Assembly: GCF_000005505.3 (NCBI RefSeq)
Contig: NC_016133.3
Location: 17,980,001 to 18,044,000 of the forward strand
Source of the DNA: Brachypodium distachyon
Lineage: Eukaryota > Streptophyta > Magnoliopsida > Poales > Poaceae
DNA: 64,000 nt
Direction of reading: 5' to 3'
In this document: positions 12,290 through 23,798 of the stretch, piece by piece
Numbering within the stretch: position 1 is the first letter of the stretch
Layout of the letters: each line of letters opens with the position of its first letter
Made by a program: the position numbers and the translations under genes
Notes under the pieces: generated by a model
What the model was told of the DNA's origin: nothing
The model's database searches: none
The model's input: only the letters and a program-made list of their open reading frames with translations

Positions 12290-13410
12290 TTTCTTTTTCG
12301 AGCGAAGTCACACGGCTTTATTAATCAATAGATAAGGGTACATTAGAGTCGGTCCATGGCTGTAATAGCCAAGTAAACCTGTAGTGTTGGAGTGAGAGGG
12401 AACTCCTGACTAAACTATGAGCATCTATATTAGGCTTTCTACTTTCATGAATGAAAAGAACATCCTGAAACTCTTTGCTATGAACAGTAATCTCCCGCAA
12501 AATGGCACAATAGTTGCACCTATTTCCTTCGAGAATTCCTTTGATCATGGCCTGTGCATCGGAGGCGATACAGATCTTCTGCAGGTTCATGTCTTTTGCA
12601 AGGGCAGGCACTTGACAGCAGGCCAACGCTTCCAGCGTCGGTGGATCAGTCAAGTTGTCGAACACACCCGTGCTGAGGATCCTTGATATAAGCAAACGAT
12701 CCGTCCCGGCAGACCGCTGCGGCAACACCCTTGTTCTGATTCTTCGCAACTCCCCCGTCAACAGTGATCTTCATCATACCTGTTGGTGGCGGTATGCCGG
12801 TATCCATCGCAGCACCACAGGGACGGGCGTGGGCGGCCGCCAGAAGAAGCATTCCGCGTGGACCACCTGAAGTTCAGAAAGAAGCTTGGTGACGAGACCA
12901 TGAATAGACACCGGGCTTTGGAAGATGGACTCGTGGATGGCTTTCCGACGAGCGGACCAAATCGCCCTGAGAGTAAGAAGGATTTCGGTGAACTCTTCGT
13001 GCGAGGTGGTATCGATGAGATGAAAGATCCATTCCTTCGCGTTTGGACAAGTCGACGACGCACACAAGTTTTCCATGACCTGGTCGTCTGCCTGTGCCCA
13101 AACGCAGTGGGCCATAGTGCAGTCTAGGAGGGAATGACGTCATGAATCTTCAGCTTGACGACTGATTAAGTAGAGCTTAGATTCAGCCATGTTCCCGTGC
13201 TTGAGAACATCACCAGTCGGGAGGGACTGCTGTGCTAGACGCCATGCAAAAACCCTAATTTTCGAGGGCACCTTCACCTTCCACAAGGTAGCCCAAGATT
13301 TCTCCGTTTTCACCGAGCTAGAGGCAGGCCTTTCCTCGAGCCAATCCTCACGAACCTTCTTTGTGGTGACCATCATCCTGTAACAGGATCTGACACTAAA
13401 TACGCCCAAC
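12290..13410 (-). mobile_element. 5'-truncated LINE (L1-type) with RNase H end
   Basis: Read on the minus strand, 13,409-13,143 encodes a reverse-transcriptase zinc-binding-like segment (SWATLWKVKVPSKIRVFAWR). It is followed by CTMAHCVWAQ-type spacer and then an RNase H domain to 12,321. RNase H acidic residues are recognisable: D in TVDGGV, E in TLEALAC, D in ASDAQ, and a late DAH. Frameshifts break the frame near 13,130 and 12,650-12,760. The 3' end carries TTAATAAAGCC and an A-rich tail (T-rich on the plus strand at about 12,290-12,298). No reverse transcriptase core is present, so this is an ordinary 5'-truncated insertion. Plant L1 elements commonly carry such a C-terminal RNase H. I could not define a TSD. 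Confidence 0.8.
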
Positions 13411-13463
13411 TTCTCGAAGTGCTAAGCCCAGAAGTCCCCATAATTCACAGTGCTTAATTATAG

Positions 13464-13940
13464 GAGGAAATTTCACAAAACCATACTTTTGTGGCAGTGG
13501 TCTCACAAAACCACAGTTGTTGCTAACAGTCTCACAAAACCACAACTCTTGGGGCAAGTAGTCTCAAAAAACCCTAATCTCGATGATAGGCGGCTTAATG
13601 GTGTTTCTGACGACCCGAGCCCATAACGTGGCATTGGACGAGTCGGGGAGGCTGACATGGCAACTGACTTGTGGGCCGTGGCACTGGAGACTGGTCGGGG
13701 TGGCTGACGTGGCAACTGACTTGTGAGCCCGGGTGGCATTGGAGACGGGTCGGGGAGGCTGACATGGCAACTGACTTGTGGGCCCGGATCGTCAGAAACA
13801 TCATCAAGCCGCCTAGTCATCGAGATTAGGGTTTTTTGAGACTCCCTGCCCCAAGAGTTGTGGTTTTGTGAAACTGTTAACAACAACTATGGTTTTGTGA
13901 GACCACTGCCACAAGAAATGTGGTTTTGTGAAATTTACTC
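13464..13940. mobile_element. Mutator-like MITE (477 bp) with 9-bp TSD
   Basis: Long terminal inverted repeats run inward from GAGGAAATTTCACAAAACCA (left) and TGGTTTTGTGAAATTTACTC (right). Inner parts also pair, for example CTCACAAAACCAC with GTGGTTTTGTGA, and CCCTAATCTCGATGA with TCATCGAGATTAGGG. The flanks are TAATTATAG (13,455-13,463) and TAATTGTAG (13,941-13,949), an 8/9 match and the Mutator-type TSD length. It has no transposase. The centre is a minisatellite (13,628-13,787). Confidence 0.85.
13628..13787. repeat. Three-unit minisatellite inside the MITE
   Basis: Units start at 13,628, 13,678 and 13,733 (50 and 55 bp). Each contains GTGGCA-TGGA, GTCGGGG-GGCTGAC and TGGCAACTGACTTGTG. 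Overlapping short minus-strand ORFs here are products of the repeat. Confidence 0.85.
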
Positions 13941-14344
13941 TAATTGTAGTTATCGGAATAGAGCGGATAGTGTGGACATCCATTGGAAGAAAGTGCTTGC
14001 AGTTTCGCAACATCCCAGAGAAACTTGAAAGACACGTGCAAGAGAGTGGGCAAGAACACGTACAGCGCGCGGCGTGAGTGTACAAGACTATGTCAATATC
14101 ATTGTTCCTATACGAAACTACCCAGTTAGGCGTTAAGCCCTTAACTACTGATTCCGATTAAACGGACGTGAGAGTATAATCCAGGCACTTCTACTTGACT
14201 CGTCAAAATTCATTTCTATTTAAAATCAAATTATGTTTTTGTCTTTATATAAACTGAGTTTTCGTGTTCATTATGTTTACATGTGAAAGCGGAATGATTA
14301 AGAGGCCGTACTAACCGCACGGTCAATGTACTAGTCTATACTAA

Positions 14345-14377
14345 ATTCGTGTCAATTAATATATAACGGAGGGAGTA
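14345..14377. mobile_element. Stowaway right-terminus fragment
   Basis: TCAATTAATATATAACGGAGGGAG + TA matches a Stowaway right end. No left partner is found, so the element is truncated. Confidence 0.5.
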
Positions 14378-14694
14378 CCAAGTAGTCCAGATTCATTCAT
14401 ACAAACAAGAGTAAATTGCAGAGAAACCCATATGTAGCGGCTCTTGTACCACGGACCCAGGTAATTTCAACTGATACCGACAACACGAAGACTAATGAAT
14501 AACAGAAAACCCAAAAATGACCGGTTAGGGCTAGTTAACCTTCGTGGCCCACATGTCATACACAAGAGCCAATTATTTGGCTCACATCTCATTCTCGGCT
14601 GGTGGAGCCATCTACCCTTGGGCGTGGAGGAGCAGTGCGATTTGAGGTCCACGGTGAGCGCAGCGACTGGAGCACACTACTACAGAAAAGATTA

Positions 14695-14965
14695 TCAGTA
14701 ACGGTCGGAAAACCTCATCACTAACGGGCAGGGCGACCGTCAGTAACTTCCTGCCAGTAATGATGGTCATCATCACTAACGGTCGCTCCAACCGTTAGTG
14801 ATGATCCAATCATCACTGGCAGGCGGCCCAACCGTTAGTGATGATTCCCATCATCAGTGACAGTCGGTCATGTTTACACGCCCGTCACTGATGATGGGAA
14901 TCATCAACGGTCGTTGTGGTCCATCAGTGTCGGTCAAGGGACCGACACTGATACGTTTTCAGTAA
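14695..14965. repeat. CACTA left subterminal repeats
   Basis: Alternating direct and inverted copies of a motif near ATCACTAACGGTCG / CGACCGTTAGTGATGAT occur, several arranged as imperfect palindromes. In En/Spm elements such repeats bind the element's DNA-binding protein. Binding is not shown here. Confidence 0.8.
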
Positions 14966-15037
14966 GTAAAGAAATAATTAAAAAGTTTAAAAATTTCATA
15001 GCAAAGTCAAGTTTGAAGCTATTATTGCGGGTGAACC

Positions 15038-15860
15038 CTAGTAACCACGGGTGCCACGCGTTCGAAGAAGTCCCCCACTCGGCTTGATGACCTCATTGTT
15101 GATGAAATGGGCGAGCTCCCTTTGAATGTTATACACGAGCCATTTAGATTTGTGTGCCCTTTCCATTCGGGGCCTCCAGTACTCTTCCACAGCCGAGATT
15201 GAACCCTTCCACTCAGGTTTGAAGAGGCTGGCATTCTCCATAAGGATGTGACAACAGCAGTATCCACAGTACACAGTGTCGGGCGGCTGTTGATTGCAAG
15301 GGAACATGTGGTTGTGGTGAGACTCGTTGCGATAGCCTCTGCCAGCTAGTCTTTGTGTGCTTGCACACCTCCAAGCAGTGTTAATGAGTGTTCTGATTGG
15401 TTTCCAATAGCAACCTCGAGAGCCCTTCGGTGAAGTAGTGAATCGAAATAGTATACCAAGGACCAAGGCAAACAAATGAGTAGTGTCACCCAATGGTCTC
15501 TGTTTTCAAAAGAAACAAACTTTTGTAACTAAGGGTGTATAAGAAAGACTGAATTAGAAAAAACAAACGGTGCCATATATAAAATTCAACTTACTACAAA
15601 TTAAAGAAGAAGAGGATAAAGTCGTGGTCAGCGTATTTATTCAGACAGTCCTGCAAGTATTTGATTGCCAGAGCTCTTGAGTGCTCCTTTTCTGGCTCTA
15701 GACTGATGTCTCCGTAGTTGAACACCGCAGGGTCTAGTATGGATACTTTTTTAATCTCTATTTGCCGCATTTCCCTTATTTGGTAGGAAAACCACACCCT
15801 TAACAGGTTTACATCAAGCTTTTGTCGGTTGAAGAGGTGGAACAGTTTGTTGAACTCCAT
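15038..15860 (-). pseudogene. CACTA ORF remnant: C-terminal Ulp1-like segment
   Basis: Two minus-strand pieces occur. The first (15,860-15,594) contains LFHLFNRQKLDVNLLRVW and DPAVFNYGDISLEPEK. The second (15,493-15,038) contains CNQQPPDTVYCGYCCC and ELAHFINNEVI. This pattern, including a PPxTVxCGYxxC stretch, is characteristic of the Ulp1/C48-peptidase-like ORF of plant CACTA elements. The pieces lie in different frames with stops between, possibly across an old intron. Its N-terminal continuation lies at 57,378-57,661, on the other side of the Copia insertion. Confidence 0.7.
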
Positions 15861-17132
15861 GAAAGGGCATTTCTCTCCTAAGTTGTTTTGGTGGTGATGA
15901 CAACATGTATGGTTATCTTATCTTGTGCTAAGTATTTCAGGTTTTATAAAGAACTCGACACAAGATGAATTGTGGACCCCAAAAAAGAAAAGAAGCGTAG
16001 CGGTGTTTAGCGGCTTTGTCGGTTGATTTGAGTCATAGGACATCCGTACTATTAAGAGGGGATCCACAAGAGAAGGTAACGGGTGAATCAATTTCACGTA
16101 CACATCTACACCAAATTGCACCCACTAAAAAGCCTACCCAAAAAGGTGTGAGTCGAAAACAATTTTCATAAGGTGTTTCTGGCATTTCAGGATTCCACGC
16201 GGCGGAAGTTCCGGGTGAACTTCCGCCCGAACCTCCGTGTGCTCTTTGTTAGTTCCGAAGGAATATGCAGAACTTCCGGTGAATAATCGGAACTTCCGGC
16301 TGACCGGAAGTTCCGGCTATTTAGCGGAAGTTTCGGCCTACCCCATCCTGTGCCTAACGGCTCGATTTTTGAGAACCCACTTATATACCCCTTCGTCCCA
16401 ACGAGCCATTTTGACCATTTCAACAGCCAAGAACACCCCAACTCATCTCAAGAACACCTCAAGCTTTAATCTTCAAGATCTCCCTCCCTAGCTACTCATA
16501 ACTCTTGATTCTTTGAGGATTGGAGGAGAAGATCTTGCTCTAGGGTTTCACCAAGTCAAAAAGTTGATTCCCCTTGTTTCCTTTGTGGATTTCGTTTCTC
16601 TTGGGTTGTTGGGAACCCTAGACGGAAGCGGTCACCTCGAGCTCTCCCTTGGTGTGTGAGGAGCTTGAGGCTTGGATTGGGAGCCTTCTATTGAATTGTG
16701 GAGTTTGCCCCGGTCAAGTTTGTAAGGGTTCGACGTTCGCCCTCAAGGAAGCAATTAGTGGAACTCACCTCACCTTTGTGGTGTTGTGAGAGCTCATCCC
16801 ACCTTTCTGGTGTGGTGAGTTGAAGAATAGAGTGAGCCTTCGTGGCGTCTCTACCTTTGTGGTAGAGCACTCCTCCAAACGAAGACGTACACCGATCCCA
16901 ATAGGTAGAACTCCGGTGAAATCTTCGTCTCCACGTGTGGTATTATTTCCCCTTTACATTCTTGCTATCTATTGTTGCTTCGGCTATTGCATTTCATTCT
17001 GGGTTGCATTCTCTTTAGAGAATTTAGAAAACCCTAGGATTAAGTGTTTGTATCTTTCAAGAAAAGAAAAGAAAAACTAAAATTTGTTAGTCTCCTATTC
17101 ATCTCCCCTCTAGTCGACCATACCGATTTTCA
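15860..17132 (+). repeat. Copia 5' LTR
   Basis: 1,273 bp, highly similar to the 3' LTR apart from scattered substitutions and small indels. It contains a cluster of GGAAGTTCCGG-type palindromes (16,202-16,336) and ends GACCATACCGATTTTCA, directly before the primer binding site. Confidence 0.92.
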
Positions 17133-17134
17133 AT

Positions 17135-17146
17135 TGGTATCAGAGC
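17135..17146 (+). promoter_or_regulatory. Copia primer binding site
   Basis: TGGTATCAGAGC lies 2 bp after the 5' LTR. It is the standard complement of the initiator-methionine tRNA 3' end used by plant Copia elements. Confidence 0.92.
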
Positions 17147-17237
17147 CTCGTCTCTTAATTAGGGCTTTACCGCTCTTAAGAGTATTGTCGGCGAAGATGG
17201 GGAACCCACCGTGAAACCCCAAGAACCGAGGTGATAG

Positions 17238-18752
17238 ATGATAGATGATAATGCTCCACTAACTTTTAAATCCATCAAATTACTTTTGGATAGCATGCAA
17301 AAAGTTATTCTAGATAGTGTGGACAAAAAGATTAGTGAGCACCTACCTAACAAAGCCTCTTCTTCTTCTACCGAGCCTTTCTATGCCAATCCACCAAGTG
17401 TGGTGGATTTGACCAAGGAAGATTCGGATGCCGAATCCCGTAGCAAGGCTAAGGCTATCGAAGAGAGTGCCACCAAATCCCAAGGTATGGCTATGGGTTG
17501 TATAGTGAGGTGGCTCCACCACCTCAATATAATCATCGCCACCATAATTTGCCACCTATGTATAATCAAGGTGAACCTCCCATGCTAACCTCTACTAATT
17601 ACGTTGATTGGTTTCATTCCATGAGGACTCATCTTAAGAGGACGTCAATGGAGTTGTGGAGAATTATTGAAGAATGTTACTTTGTTCATGATCCAAATAA
17701 CTTGTCACCAAGAGAGTATGTGGACAATCAACTCAACGAGCATGCCATTTGGTGACCACTTTGACAACAATGAGAGTGTTAGGAAGTCATAGTTTGAAGT
17801 GGTCATCAACGAATGCAAAAATTTCTTCATGAAGGATGGAGAGGTTCCGGATGAGCTATATAGGAGAGTCATCACTCTTGGAGCCAAGATGAAGGACCAT
17901 GGAAGTCGTGACATCAATGATGAATGGCTCAAGCGTCTATTCATAGAAGGCATCTCCCCACACCGAGAGGTTCATGCCGCAATGATTAGGCAAAGAACGG
18001 ACTACTATAGCTTGACTCCAAGTCAAGTGATGGGAGAATTTGTAGCTATGGATATTCTCAAGAAGACCTCCGAGGACAACCTCATTCGAGCCAAGTTTCT
18101 CTCACAAAGCTCAAGCCTTGCATTGAAGGCCAACGTGACTCCCACCTCAACTCCATGTGAAGCACCCCAACAAGAAGAGGTCGACATCACGGAAGAAAAT
18201 TGCAACTATGAGTTTAGTGATCACATGGCTCTTGCAGCTCAAGCCTTTTGGAAGAACAAGAAGTTTGTCAAGACCAACACCTTCAACCCCAACAACTTCT
18301 ACAAAAACAAGGGAGCTTCAAGCTCTAAGCCCAAAGGTCAAAGATCTCGTAAATGTTATAATTGTGGTAACAATGACCATTTCGTTGCAGAGTGTATTTA
18401 TGAGAAGAGGGAGGAGAATAGTGGACGCCTTATACTTAAGGGGAAGACCAAGCCCTCCTTCCACAAGAAGCCAACGAAGAAGAGGCAACCAAGAATGCTT
18501 CTTGTTCAAGAAGAATATACTTCAGGTGATGAAGATGATGATGAGGAAGAGTCCACGGAGAGGGCGAACATTGCCATTGCTCTTTCACTTCCATCTCTCT
18601 TCGATTCCCCCAATGAGAACAAGAACCGCTCACCCAAGTGCCTTATGGCCAAGACCTCTTCGGTAATCCATCCTGCCACCAAACATGTCATTCCTAAGAG
18701 TTTGTCTCTATTTGATTGTGTGGAGAGAGTAGTGATGTTAAGCATAGCATGA
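17238..18752 (+). pseudogene. Copia gag (frameshifted)
   Basis: Gag is spread over three plus-strand frames. The first (17,238-17,480) contains LLLDSMQKVILDSVDK. The second (17,498-17,755) contains TNYVDWFHSMRTHLK. The third (17,799-18,752) contains NECKNFFMKDGEVPDELY and the nucleic-acid-binding zinc knuckle CYNCGNNDHFVAEC (18,354-18,395). The pattern matches Copia gag of the UBN2 type. Shifts near 17,490 and 17,755-17,800 make it non-functional as read. Asp/Glu-rich sequence follows the knuckle. Confidence 0.85.
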
Positions 18753-18812
18753 ATGAGTTCGAGATCTTCATGGCAAGCTTGGAAGGTGAGCCAAAAAGAG
18801 GTTTGAGGACTC

Positions 18813-19421
18813 TTGGAAAAACTAGGTGAAACTCAAGCTATTATTGAAGAACATGATGAGCTCATGGATGAAAAGGTAAGACTTGAGTGCGTTGCCGCTC
18901 ATGAGATTGCAGAGTTTAATGAAGCTCTTGAGGAAGAACAAGCAAATAGGGAAGCAATTGAGGAGTTACTTTCTAAGAAACTTGCTAAAGTTAAAGATTC
19001 CTATGATAATGCTATTTCCATTGCTAATGAGTACATGGGTAGAATATGTGAAGTTGCGGATGGTCATAGGAACCTCCTTGAGGACTTTGACAAACTTGGA
19101 AAGGATCACAAGTCCTTGACAAGTGAGTACAAGTCTCTCAAAGAATCTTGTGATCATCTCCTATATTCTCTTGTTAAGGAATTAATTTCTAATGATAAAG
19201 ATGCTTCAACTAACCCTTGTTGTAAGCATACATCTATGATTAAGGAGAATGCTAGGTTGAAGGCTCAACTTGAAAAGGGCCTAGCCACTTGCTTCCAAGG
19301 CGAGAAGAACCTTCATGATCTTTTGAATGATTTTAGAAAAGCTTTTGGATTGGAGGGAATTGGGTACAACCCCAATGCTAAAGGACCCATTCAAAGATGG
19401 GTACCTAAAACCAAAGTTTAA
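18813..19421 (+). CDS. Copia coiled-coil segment between gag knuckle and protease
   Basis: The open frame of 202 codons is almost wholly alpha-helical and charged (EEHDELMDEKVRLE, LSKKLAKVKDSYDNA), with heptad-like leucines. It ends QRWVPKTKV, the sequence that usually precedes the protease in this Copia group. It is probably the C-terminal part of a long Gag, separated from the knuckle ORF by a stop near 18,752. The role is inferred to be structural. Confidence 0.6.
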   Translation: MEKLGETQAIIEEHDELMDEKVRLECVAAHEIAEFNEALEEEQANREAIEELLSKKLAKVKDSYDNAISIANEYMGRICEVADGHRNLLEDFDKLGKDHKSLTSEYKSLKESCDHLLYSLVKELISNDKDASTNPCCKHTSMIKENARLKAQLEKGLATCFQGEKNLHDLLNDFRKAFGLEGIGYNPNAKGPIQRWVPKTKV

Positions 19422-19439
19422 ACTTGTAGGAGGTTGCTT

Positions 19440-22400
19440 CCGGTGGATCTTCATGGATTGTGGATAGTGGATGCACTAATCATATGACCGGGAGCAAAGA
19501 ATTTCTTGTGGACACCAAAATGAGTACATCAAGGTCCAAGCAAATTACATTTGGAGATTTTTCATAATCAACGGTATTGGGACTAGGCAAGGTTGTCATC
19601 TCTCCGAAGACATCCATTGAGAATGTCATGCTTGTTGAGTCCCTTTCATACAATTTACTTTCGGTACTTCAACTTGCACATATGGGTTTTTATTCCTTCT
19701 TTGGCACAACTAGTGTGACCCTTTTGTGGAGCAAGACTTTTTAAAGTAGCCTTTATTGGATATGTAGAAAATGGTCTCTATCTGGTGGATTTCGGTAAGA
19801 AACCCACTAGAGAAAAAACATGTCTAATGGATAAAGTTGATGTGGGTTGGCTATGTCATCGCCGTCTAGGCCATGTCAATATGAGATCTTTGCAAAGCCT
19901 CCTCAAAGGTGAGCATGTGCTAGGACTAACCAATGTTTCATTTAATAAAGACTGCGTGTGTAGTGCTTGTATTGAAGGGAAGTTACATGAGAAGGCACAT
20001 CACCACAAGAGAATTATCACTTACCTTTGGAGCTCCTTCATATGGATCTCTTCGGTCCTCCTACATATGATAGTCTTGGTGGTAAGAAATATTGTTTGGT
20101 TATTGTTGATGACTATTCTAGGTACACTTGGGTATATTTCTTCAAGTACAAGAGTGAGACCCAACAAACCGTCATCGACTTTGCCAATGAAGCCCAACGC
20201 CAATACAATGCAAAAATTATGGCTATTAGGAGTGACAATGGCTCCGAGTTCAAGAATTACACCTTGATTGTGTTTTTGAGTGAAGAGGGTATCAAAAGAC
20301 AATATTCCGCTGCGGATACCCCTCAACAAAATGGTGTAGCGAAGAGGAAGAATAGAACTCTCATGGATGCGGTAAGGACAACGTTGGCGGAGTTCAAGTC
20401 TCCATACAACTTTTGGGCCGAAGCTATCAACACCGCATGCCATGCTACTAATCGTCTCTATCTCCGCAAGATATTGAACAAGACACCTTATGAAATTCTC
20501 ACAGGACGCAAGCCCAACCTCAAGTACTTTCGGGTATTCAGTTGTAAGTGTTTCGTGCTGAAGAAAGGTGTTCGTTTATCTAAATTTGAGTCTAAAACTT
20601 ATAAGGGCATATTTGTTGGCTATGCATCAAACTCCCACAGTTATAGAATCTACAACAAATCCACCGGATGTGTTGAAGAATCTTGTAATGTGGAGTTTGA
20701 TGAAAATAATGGCTCCCATGTGGGACAAGTTGATGTTGTGGATGTAGATGATGAAATTCCTCCCCAAGCCATACGAAGAATGGGCATAGGTCAAATTATG
20801 CCCGTTGAGGATCCCCGTATGGAAGAAGGAGAAGGACAATGCTCCACTCAAGTGGAGCCCTCATCTCCACAAGATTCACAAGCTAACCAAGAACAAGAAC
20901 AAGTCCCTCATGTTGATGAAAAAGTTGATCAAGGACAAGTTCAAGCAAATGTTGAGGATGGTGATTCTTCACCAAATGTTGTTCAAGATCAAGATCTTCA
21001 AGATGTTCAAACTTCCATTGAGGCTCAAGATTCATCTCAAGAAGCTATGGAACATCGGGCCATGAAGATTGCCTCACGACTTCAACGTCAAGAACATACC
21101 TTGGACAATGTCCTAGGATGTGTGAGGAAAGGGGTAACTACTCGTAGACAATTAGCTAACTTTTGTGAACATCATGCTTTTGTCTCTTGTGTTGAGCCCC
21201 AAAAGGTACAAGAAACACTCGAGGATCCGGATTGGCTTAATGCCATGCATGAAGAGTTGAATAACTTCGAGCGCAATAGAGTATGGTCATTGGTGGAAAG
21301 ACCAAAAGATCGCAAGAATGTCATTGGCACTAAATGGATATTCAAGAACAAACAAGATGCACTTGGACAAGTGACAAGGAACAAGGCAAGATTGGTGGCT
21401 CAAGGTTTCTCCCAAGTCGAGAGTATTGACTACGGCGAAACTTTCGCTCCCGTTGCTCGCGTTGAATCTATTCGTATCTTGTTTGCATATGCATCGCATC
21501 ATAACATTACTTTGCAACAAATGGATGTGAAAAGTGCATTTCTAAATGGTCCACTAAATGAGTTGGTATATGTCAAACAACCACCGGGGTTTGAGGACCC
21601 TCAATTTCCTAACCACATGTACAAACTTTATAAAGCCCTTTATGGCCTCAAACAAGCACATCGAGCTTGGTATGAGCACCTAAAAGAGCTAGTAGTGGAT
21701 CGTGGCTTTGACATTGGGGTTATTGACCCCACTCTTTTTACTAAGATGGTTGGTGGTGATTTGTTTATATGCCAACTATATGTTGATGACATCATATTTG
21801 GTTCTACTAATGGTGTGTTCAATGATCAATTTGCTAAGCTAATGACTGAAAAGTTTGAGATGTCTATGATGGGTAAATTGGAGTTTTTTCTTGGATTTGA
21901 AATCAAGCAATTGAGAGGAGGAATCTTTATTAATCAAGCCAAATACACCCAAGACATGTTAAAGAGATTCAAGATGCATGATGCCAAGAGTGCCAAGACC
22001 CGAATGCCTACATCAAGCTCTCTTGATCTAGATCCCAATGGTAAAGATGTGGATCACAAGGTATATCGTTCTATGATTGGTTCGTTGCTTTATCTTTGTG
22101 CATCTAGACCGGATATTATGTTAAGTGTGGGTATTTGTGCAAGATATCAATCCGCACCAAAAGAAAGTCACTTAGTGGCGGTCAAAAGAATCTTTAGATA
22201 TTTGGTTCATACCCCAAACTTTGGTTTATGGTATCCTAAAGGATCAAGTTTCAAGCTCATGGGATATTCGGATTCGGATTGGTCGGGAGACAAAGTGGAT
22301 AGGAAGTAAACTTCCGGGACATGCCAATTTCTTGGTAGGTCCTTGGTGAGTTGGTCTTCTAAGAAGCAAAATTGTGTGTCTCTCTCCACGACGGAAGCCG

Positions 22401-22732
22401 AGTATATTGCCGCCGCAAGTTGTTGTGCACAATTATTATGGATGAGGCAAACATTGTTGGACTATGGAATCACTTGTGAAAGTGTGCCTCTTTTATGTGA
22501 CAACGAGAGTGCAATCAAGTTAGCCCACAACCCTGTGCAACATAGCAAGACGAAGCATATTGAGATTCGTCATCATTTCATTCGAGAGCACGTGGCCCGT
22601 GGTGATATTGATCTCTCTTATGTTGCCACCGGTATGCAACTAGCGGATATTTTCACGAAACCACTTGATGAAGCAAGATTTCGGGAGTTAAGGCATAAGC
22701 TAAATATCCTAGATTCTAGTGTTGTGGTTTGA
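19440..22732 (+). pseudogene. Copia pol: protease, integrase, reverse transcriptase, RNase H
   Basis: The protease motif VDSG(C)TNHM is at 19,460-19,483. A GAG-pre-integrase zinc motif (RRLGHVNMRSL...CSACIEGK) is at 19,860-20,000. The integrase core, reverse transcriptase (YVDD at 21,779-21,790) and RNase H (SWSSKKQNCVSLSTTEAEY) follow in a 760-codon frame from 20,027. An in-frame TAA at 22,307-22,309 separates the last 129 codons. Breaks also occur at about 19,565, 19,740 and 20,025. The integrase catalytic Glu expected in the NGVAERKN motif is Lys (AAG at 20,342-20,344), so strand transfer should be dead. The RT YVDD is intact. Confidence 0.92.
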
Positions 22733-22942
22733 TAAACTTGCACCCGTACCCACGGTTAACATTTGTCTAGTTTGGATGTGCGCATGGATGTAGGGGAGCA
22801 TAGCTCAATTCATGGGAAAATGCTACTCTTACTATGCTAACATTAATTTTATACATTAAGCTTCAATGTGAGTTTTGAGTCTTGAGCCCAAGAATCTATA
22901 TTCGCGGTGTCAAGCTCATACATACTCAAATATGGTGGCCTA
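22733..22942 (+). other. Copia 3' untranslated spacer, left of the Gypsy-1 insertion
   Basis: Non-coding Copia sequence after pol. Its continuation is at 40,591 on the far side of Gypsy-1. Confidence 0.7.
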
Positions 22943-23689
22943 GGCCTCGGGCGTGGGGCCCAGTGGACAGCGCCACGCGGGCACGTGGCCGGCGCGAGAC
23001 GCGCGGTCCCACCAAGGCAAGGAGTAAGGCGCACGGCTTAGTAAACGAGCCGACCGATGGGTAGTTACCCGTCCGATCAAAGGAACAGTGGTTGTCTAAT
23101 CCTACCCTAGGGTCTTAGGCCCCTAGCAGCGGAGGTGGCACCCATGCACGCCACCAGCTCACCGGGGGGAGTTGCATGCCTCCCCGTTGGACACTTGTAA
23201 CCCATGCACCGTGGCACCTGTGGCATTCCCTTGAGTATAAAAGGAGGACTCATGCCAATGGTCAGGGGGTTGGACAGTTGTTCGGTTCCGCATTGTTTTT
23301 TGGCTCGGTTCAGCAAGTTCGCTCAGTTCGCTTGGTAGGAGCTTATTTGGCTCCAGTAGACAGTAGCAGAGAGCAGTGAGGAGCACCTAGCCACTGAGAG
23401 CAAGCCCGGGAGCTTGCCCGGCAACTTGTAAACATTTGATCCGTAATCAATATCAGCTTAGACAGGCAGGACGTAGGGTTTTACACCTTCGGGTGGCCCG
23501 AACCTGGGTAAAAACGTGCGTGCATCTGTTCTTGGACTAGCGCGTACCCCTAGCACTTCGTCTCGCCGGCCCCGTGGGGCCTCATCAGCCGTGCCGGCGA
23601 TCACCCGGTCTTCGCCCCAGACGCCCCTACCAAACCTAAAAGGGGGTCGTGGCCGCACGCCCCCGGTGTCGGAGCACCGAGCGACGACA
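22943..23689 (+). repeat. Gypsy-1 5' LTR, 5'-truncated
   Basis: Alignment to the 3' LTR starts at GCCTCGGGC (about 22,944). About the first 260-270 bp, including the TG terminus, are missing. It retains TATAAAA at 23,236-23,242 and the end GAGCGACGACA. Confidence 0.9.
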
Positions 23690-23709
23690 TCTGGCGCGCC
23701 AGGTAGGGG
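23690..23709 (+). promoter_or_regulatory. Gypsy-1 primer binding site
   Basis: TCTGGCGCGCCAGGTAGGGG directly follows the LTR. The PBS begins TGG as required for a tRNA CCA end; I do not assign the tRNA. Gypsy-2 has the same sequence at 44,293. Confidence 0.75.
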
Positions 23710-23798
23710 GCGTGGGAGTGGACAACGCCGGAGATCGCCGGCAGCAGAGTTTCCATCGGCGTCGGCTTCACTCTTCTTCACCGACGAGTCTAGTCACC

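Noticed and set aside
16202..16336. Reading the GGAAGTTCC motifs as heat-shock elements
   Set aside because: A heat-shock element needs nGAAnnTTCn. Here GAA and TTC are one base apart, and only the TTCCGGAA overlaps give a two-base gap, so the fit is poor.
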